Below are positions 59,111 through 64,000 of a stretch of DNA of 64,000 nucleotides, piece after piece. Each line of letters starts with the position of its first letter. The stretch's first letter is position 1. Made by a program: the position numbers and the translations under genes. Source of the DNA: Tolypeutes matacus. Its lineage: Eukaryota; Chordata; Mammalia; Cingulata; Chlamyphoridae. The stretch covers positions 492,697 through 556,696 of the forward strand of contig JAKSZT010038358.1 of NCBI GenBank assembly GCA_026826555.1, in the 5' to 3' direction. The notes under the pieces are model-generated. The model was given only the letters and a program-made list of their open reading frames with translations. It was not told the DNA's origin and did not search any database.

Positions 59111-59259
59111 ATTGGTGTTAGGCATCTGTTTATCTTGAAGGGATTAGTCAGTGGGATAGCTTCTCTTTATACTCTAGGTTTTTATTTTGTTATTGTTTGT
59201 ATAGTAAGGTTTCACTTTAACACTTCATTCCTCTTATTCTATTTCCTTTCTCTCATCTA

Positions 59260-59815
59260 TGTTCCCTTGGAAAAAAAATAATTAGGAGCAAAGAAAAGGA
59301 TAGAGATTAGAAGAGAAAAAGCATTGTAGTAATAATAGGAAAAAAAAAGGTAGATAAGAAAGCAAACAAGACCTAGTAAAATAAATAATTATCTCATGTA
59401 AGAATCATAATAACTGCAGAAGAATAAGAATAAAAATATGGAATAGTAAAAAAATGAAATAAGAAACAAAATGGAGAAAATTATATAGAATGATTTTAAA
59501 GGATGGCATGATGAGAAGAGAAGAAAGGAAAAAAAGAAAAACAAAAAAAGAAAAGTAAGAAAAGACAGTAAAGAGAAAAAGAGAGAGAAAAAAGATAGAG
59601 AGGAAAAAAACAAAAAAATTGAAGACCAAACAAAAAGAGATGGAGTCAAAAAAAAACAACAGATAACAGAAGATAGAAAAATGAAGAAAGAAAAGAAATA
59701 ATATAGGTAGAAGAAAAAAGGGGGGAAACAAAGAAAAGGGATACACAACAAGAAACAAAACAGCAGCAGCTTAAAAACAAACAAACAAACCAAAAAAAAA
59801 AAAAAAAAAGGAAAA
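59260..59815. repeat. Long purine-rich tract in the L1b 5'UTR
   Basis: The plus strand is almost all A and G for over 500 bases, ending in AAACAAACAAAC and an A run near 59793-59810. The 161-codon minus-strand frame across it is low-complexity Phe/Ser/Leu and not a gene. Confidence 0.75.
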
Positions 59816-60680
59816 ATAGCCTTCCTCCTTAGGCCCCTAAGCAGCTTCTCAGGGTACCAGTGTTCATCAATCACCCTGCAGCCTGCCCTCTGTGGGTGCT
59901 TTATCAGATTTTAGCAAATCAATAAGGAGGGGAAAAAAGAACATTAAAAAAACCCAGATCCAAGAAAACCTAAAATACAAAGAATGTCTATATGCTACCT
60001 ATCATAAAGTATCAGTGGGATGCCTGATAACTCAGTGGACAAATCTCTGGATTACTTTTCTAAGGAGACTGGAGAATCGAACCAGGGGTGGGAATTCCTC
60101 CACTGAGTTAAATTGTCTCCTTAGGTTTATCAGGCTTCAGAAAGCTATCTACCCCCTTTCCCCCAGGTGTTTTAGATTACAGTTTGCTTGAGTCTTGCTG
60201 ATTAGGTGCCTATCTAGCGCCATCTCTAATCAAGGTCCTCTACCTAGGTGACTGGATTGACAGCCTGCCTGAGCAGATAACCAACCCCTCTCCTCATGAG
60301 GTGGGAGTCCCTTCCATGATCAAAGGGGGTCCAGCTGGCCAAACTCACTACAAAGAAACCACTGTCCACCCTCTGTCAGACCCTTCTTCCTCCCAGGGAA
60401 CATCCCTCCCAGTCGATTGGTAGCAGTGAACCAAGAGCACGTTGGCTACTTGACATGAGAATGGGGTATATGTACCATTTCCAGCCACAGGGGTGAGCAA
60501 CTCACCATTTCCTGTTGGCTTCTTTATCATTCCAGTACACTCCTAGATGACTTAGAGCACCTTCCCTTTCTATATATCTCTAAAGCACCTCCTTAATAAA
60601 GGTCCCTGCCTTCTCTCTGCTTTTTTTTTTGGTGCGATGGTCAGACTCTGCTTACTTTGTCACCATTTTCCTGGGGTCTC

Positions 60681-60908
60681 CCTTCACTTTTTCCAGTGTG
60701 TGCCTCATGTACTGGCGGCATTCAGGTTAGGTGCATAAATATTTTGTACAGTTATTTCTTCTTAGTGAATTGTCCCTTTTATTAATGTAATGACCTTCTT
60801 CATCCCTTATAACAGTTTTCACTTGAAATCTATTTTGTCTGATATTAGTATTGCTACTCCAGCTCTTTTTTGGTTACTATTTTCATGGAGTACCTTTTTC
60901 CAGCCTTT
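60681..60908 (-). mobile_element. L1a continuation (ORF2 endonuclease region)
   Basis: It follows L1b directly and matches what should follow L1a at 56093: GTGCCTCATGTACTGG then TTAGGTGCATAAATATTT. It ends where the next L1 tail begins. Confidence 0.75.
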
Positions 60909-60949
60909 CCCTTTTTTAAATTTATTTATTTATTTATTTATTTATCTTT

Positions 60950-61700
60950 TGCAATTTTAAAAAAATTTATTGAAGTATATCACTCATATATAAATATACA
61001 TAAACAATAATTGTATTATAATAGTTATGAACTTACAAAACAAACATACATAATATCATACAGGGCTCTCATTTCTCACCCTACCACCAATACCTTGCAT
61101 TGTTGTGAAACATTTTTAACTAATGATTAAAAAGCATGCTCAAAATATTACTACTAACCAAAGCATCTAACATTTGGTGTATTTTCCCCCAATCCACCTT
61201 ATTATTTTTTTTTATATCATTTATACATTAACATACATAGTAAACAAGTGTATAGTAAAAGCAGTGACCTTAACAAAGCAAACATGCACAACTTCATACA
61301 GGGGTTGCATACATCAACCCGCCACCAAACTTTGCATTGTTGTGAGTCATTTGTTAGAAATTGTGAAAGAATATTATTAAAATCTTACTACTAACTATAA
61401 GTCCTTTCGCTTACATTTGGTATGTTTTCCCCCCAACCCACACTATTATTATTTTTGAATAGATTTCTAAGACAGAAGTTGTAAAATTACCAAACAATCA
61501 TGCACATGTGCAGAATTCCTATATGACACCCCTCTAACAACACATCGTGGTGGCACATTTGTTACAAATTATGAGGTAATATCATCACACTATTACCAGG
61601 GCCATAGTGAATATTTGGTACATTTTTTCCATATTCACTTATTATCAACACAATACATCTTTGGCATAGATGCATGAATATAACATTATTACTGTTAGCT
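60950..61700 (-). repeat. Three diverged 240-bp direct repeats in the L1c 3' end
   Basis: Units at about 60950-61195, 61205-61440 and 61443-61700. Each has an ACAAA(G)CAAACATrCA-type block, a TTGCATTGTTGTGA / TTTGTTA block, a run of ATTACTACTAAC type, and a TTTGGTrTATTTTyC end. The third is most diverged. Confidence 0.55.
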
Positions 61701-62729
61701 AGAGTCCATAAATCACTCCAGTTTGTATTTTTCCCATACTTCTTTACATTTCCCACCACCCTGCAATAATAATGTACATCTACTTTAGACACTTTTGTAT
61801 CTTCATCATCAATCATAATTCTCATCTACCTCTGGGTTTACTGTGTTATTCAGTCCCAAAATTATTCTCTAGGCTTCTTTCAATTGGCATTTACATCCCT
61901 AGACTACCATTTTCAGCCACATTACCATTTATAAACCAGCTGTTTCTATAATGTGTTATCATCAGCGCTTTACATTTCCACACTTTTAAAGTAAAGTTAA
62001 TTAAATCTTCTACATAGTTTAAATATCAGTAGTCCATCTCAATCATCTTCTTATCTTCTTTAAGAATCCACAACCTACCACCAGGTCTTGAACATATTTT
62101 CCTACATTTTCTTCTAGAAGCTTCATGGTTCTTGCTTTTATATTTCGGTTTTTGATGTCTCATGGCTATGGATATCCAGTTCTCTCAGCACCATTTGTTG
62201 AATAGACTGTTTCTTAACCATCGATTTGGTTCCATTGGTCTATGTGTCTCTCTTTATGCCAGTACCATGCTGTTTTACCACTGTAGCTAGGTAATATGAT
62301 TTAAAGTTTGAAAGTGAGGATCTTCCAACTTTAAATTTTTAAGTTGTTTCTGGCCATTGAGGATCCCTTAAATTTCCAAATAAATTTGATAACTGTGCTT
62401 TCCATTTATTTAAAAAGTGCTGGTGGAATTTTTGTTGGAATTGCATTGAATCTGTAAATCAATTTGAGTAGAATTGACATGTTAGTGATATTGAGGCTTC
62501 CAAACCATTAGTATGGAATGCTCTTCCAATGATTTAGGTCTTTTTAAATTTCTTTTAACAATGAGTTGTAATTTTCTGATTACAAGTGTTTTACAAAATT
62601 GGTTAAGTTTATTCCTAAATATTTGGTTTTATCTGCCAAATTTTATTTTCACCATTCTTTTGATACTTTTAATTACTTTTACTGGTATAATCTTCATTTC
62701 TAGACTCTCTTCCAATTTTCTCTCTCCTG

Positions 62730-63676
62730 TCATTTCTTTTCAGATTGTAATGCACCCTTTGGTATTTGCTGCAAAGCCAGTCTCTTGGCTACAAATTCTC
62801 TCAGATTCTGTTTATCTGTGATTATTCTAAACTCACTCTCATATTTGAAAGACAGTCTTGCCAGATATAAGATTCTTGGCTGGAAGTTTTTCTCTTGCAG
62901 TATCTTAACTATATCATACCACTGTTTTATTGCCTCCATGGTTTCTGGTGAGAAATCAGCATGTAATCTTATTGGGTATGTCTTATATATCATGCATTGC
63001 TATTCTCTTGCTGCTCTTAGAATTCTCTCCTTGCCTTTGGCATTTGACATTGTGATTGGTATTTGTCTCAGACTTGGTCTATTCGGATTTTTTCAGATGG
63101 GAGTACATCATACTTCTTGTACATAGATATCTATGTCCTTCAATAAGATTTGGAAATTTTCTACCATTATTTCTTCAAATTTTCCTTCTGCTCCTTTTCC
63201 CTTCTCTTCTCCTTCTGGGATACTCATGACCTGAATGTTTGCATGTCTCTTGCTGTCCTTTAGTTCCCTGAGACCTTGTTCAAGTTTTTACAAATTTTTC
63301 TTCATCTGTTCCTTTGTATATTCACTTTCAGAGGCCATTTGTTCAAGCTCACAAATCCTTTCTTCTGCCTCCTCAAATCTGCTATTACATGATTCCAGTG
63401 TATTTTTAATTTCATTTATGCGCTTTCATTCCCAAAGATCTGCTATTTTTCTATGCATGCTTTATAAAATTTTTCTTTGTGCTCATCCAATGTCTTCTTA
63501 CTATCCTTAATCTCTTTAGCCATCTCATTGAATTTATTAAGGAGATTTGTTTGAATATCTATGATTAGTTGTTTCAACTCCTTTATGTCATCTGTAGGCC
63601 TATGTTGTTCATTTAACTGGGCCTTATCTTCCTGTTTCTTTGTGTGGATTGTAATTTTTTGTTGGTATCTTGGCAT
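62730..63676 (-). pseudogene. L1c ORF1p remnant
   Basis: The N-terminal frame 63443-63676 starts at ATG 63676 and holds the Lys/Glu-rich coiled-coil start. The C-terminal frame 62730-62993 holds the YPIRLHADFSPETMEAIKQW domain. The middle (62994-63442) is broken by frameshifts. Confidence 0.75.
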
Positions 63677-64000
63677 CTGGCTTATTAGATGTATTTATTC
63701 TGGGTGCAGTTTTTCTCTTTAGGGCTTTTTGCCCTTTTTCCCTTGCTGGTTATGTAGTAGTAGTCAGTGTTTTAATTGATGCAGTCTCAATCTACCCTCA
63801 TTGCCCCAGGGACTGATGAAGCTTATCCCAACATTCTCTTTTGCCAGGGGTAGGGAGAGAACCACAGCTGTGTGCAATAATCCAACTCATGGAGGCCTAG
63901 ACTCTAGTTGGCCAGAGAGACTAATGAAGCTTCCCACCCCTTTCTCCTCTTCTTGGCCTGGGGAGGGAGTTGCGGCTGTGGGCAGCAATCTATACCTTGT

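Larger units (their letters stand above)
56094..60680 (-). mobile_element. L1b: half-length LINE-1 lacking reverse transcriptase, minus strand
   Basis: A complete insertion flanked by a 12-bp duplication, CCTTCAGTTTTT (56082-56093) and CCTTCACTTTTT (60681-60692), one mismatch. In the L1 sense it has a 5' end at about 60680 (GGGAGACCCCAGGAAAATGG), a roughly 1.6-kb type B 5'UTR, ORF1 (about 59110 to 58030), and the ORF2 endonuclease N-terminus (57340-57940). It then jumps at about 57336 to the 1.24-kb 3'UTR module and an A tail. The second half of endonuclease and all of the reverse transcriptase and C-terminal domain are absent. The layout is that of HAL1-type half-L1s. A SINE sits at 58748-58932. 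Confidence 0.8.
60909..64000 (-). mobile_element. L1c: internally deleted type A LINE-1, minus strand, runs off the window
   Basis: In the L1 sense: 5'UTR (64000 to about 63690, continuing outside), ORF1 (63676 to about 62730), the inter-ORF spacer, then at about 62633 a jump from the spacer straight into the C-terminal half of ORF2 (KYLGINLTN block). ORF2 C-terminal remnants (to about 62100) and a 3'UTR with three repeated units follow. The endonuclease and most of the reverse transcriptase are missing. The 5'UTR and ORF1 match the plus-strand L1 at 1-2345. Confidence 0.75.

Noticed and set aside
59389..59874. 161-codon minus-strand open frame
   Set aside because: Low-complexity Phe/Leu/Ser run produced by the purine-rich tract of the L1b 5'UTR; no domain pattern.
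60950..61700. CRISPR-like or satellite array
   Set aside because: Only three long, diverged units with no spacers; fits an L1 3' end.

Overview
This is mammalian nuclear DNA, most likely from a xenarthran (sloth, anteater or armadillo group). The evidence is a set of near-identical tRNA-derived SINEs of the DAS-like type, LINE-1 (L1) lineages with unfamiliar 5' and 3' UTRs, MaLR-type LTRs and an olfactory receptor gene. I see no bacterial genes, operons, CRISPR arrays or RNA genes. Species assignment is inference from repeat style.

Only one intact host gene is visible: a single-exon olfactory receptor at 27581-28546 (+), close to the OR5K subfamily as I remember it. Its 3' flank (28741 to about 30840) has a diverged paralogue at 20352-21780, which starts exactly at a 10-N assembly gap. 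A third, older partial copy lies at 26280-26660, and an orphan 5'-flank-like segment lies near 6815-6905. The window is therefore part of a tandemly duplicated olfactory-receptor cluster whose other gene copies are lost, outside the window or hidden in the gap.

Layout. 1-5340: a plus-strand L1 5' half, then an internally deleted minus-strand L1, then inverted L1 scraps. 6196-6734: a solo MaLR-like LTR. 7908-14041: a class I endogenous retrovirus remnant with R at both ends, a poly-A tail and target-site duplications, so probably a retrocopy of viral RNA. 14400-20341: LTR and L1 pieces and one young SINE. 20352-30840: the olfactory-receptor duplication block. 31160-40397: L1 fragments, young SINEs and solo LTRs. 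40398-43344: a two-LTR MaLR provirus inserted in an L1. 46928-49146: a second, complex MaLR. 51020-64000: a nested stack in which L1a (52119-56093, resuming at 60681) is interrupted by a half-length L1b (56094-60680, itself carrying a young SINE) and then by L1c (60909 to window end).

The main biological content is retrotransposon activity. L1 supplies the machinery, and several derivatives appear to have used it: internally deleted L1s, tRNA-derived SINEs, an L1-SINE chimera and the endogenous-retrovirus RNA copy. All viral and L1 reading frames seen here are broken or truncated. Repeat family names are from recognition only and were not checked against a repeat library.
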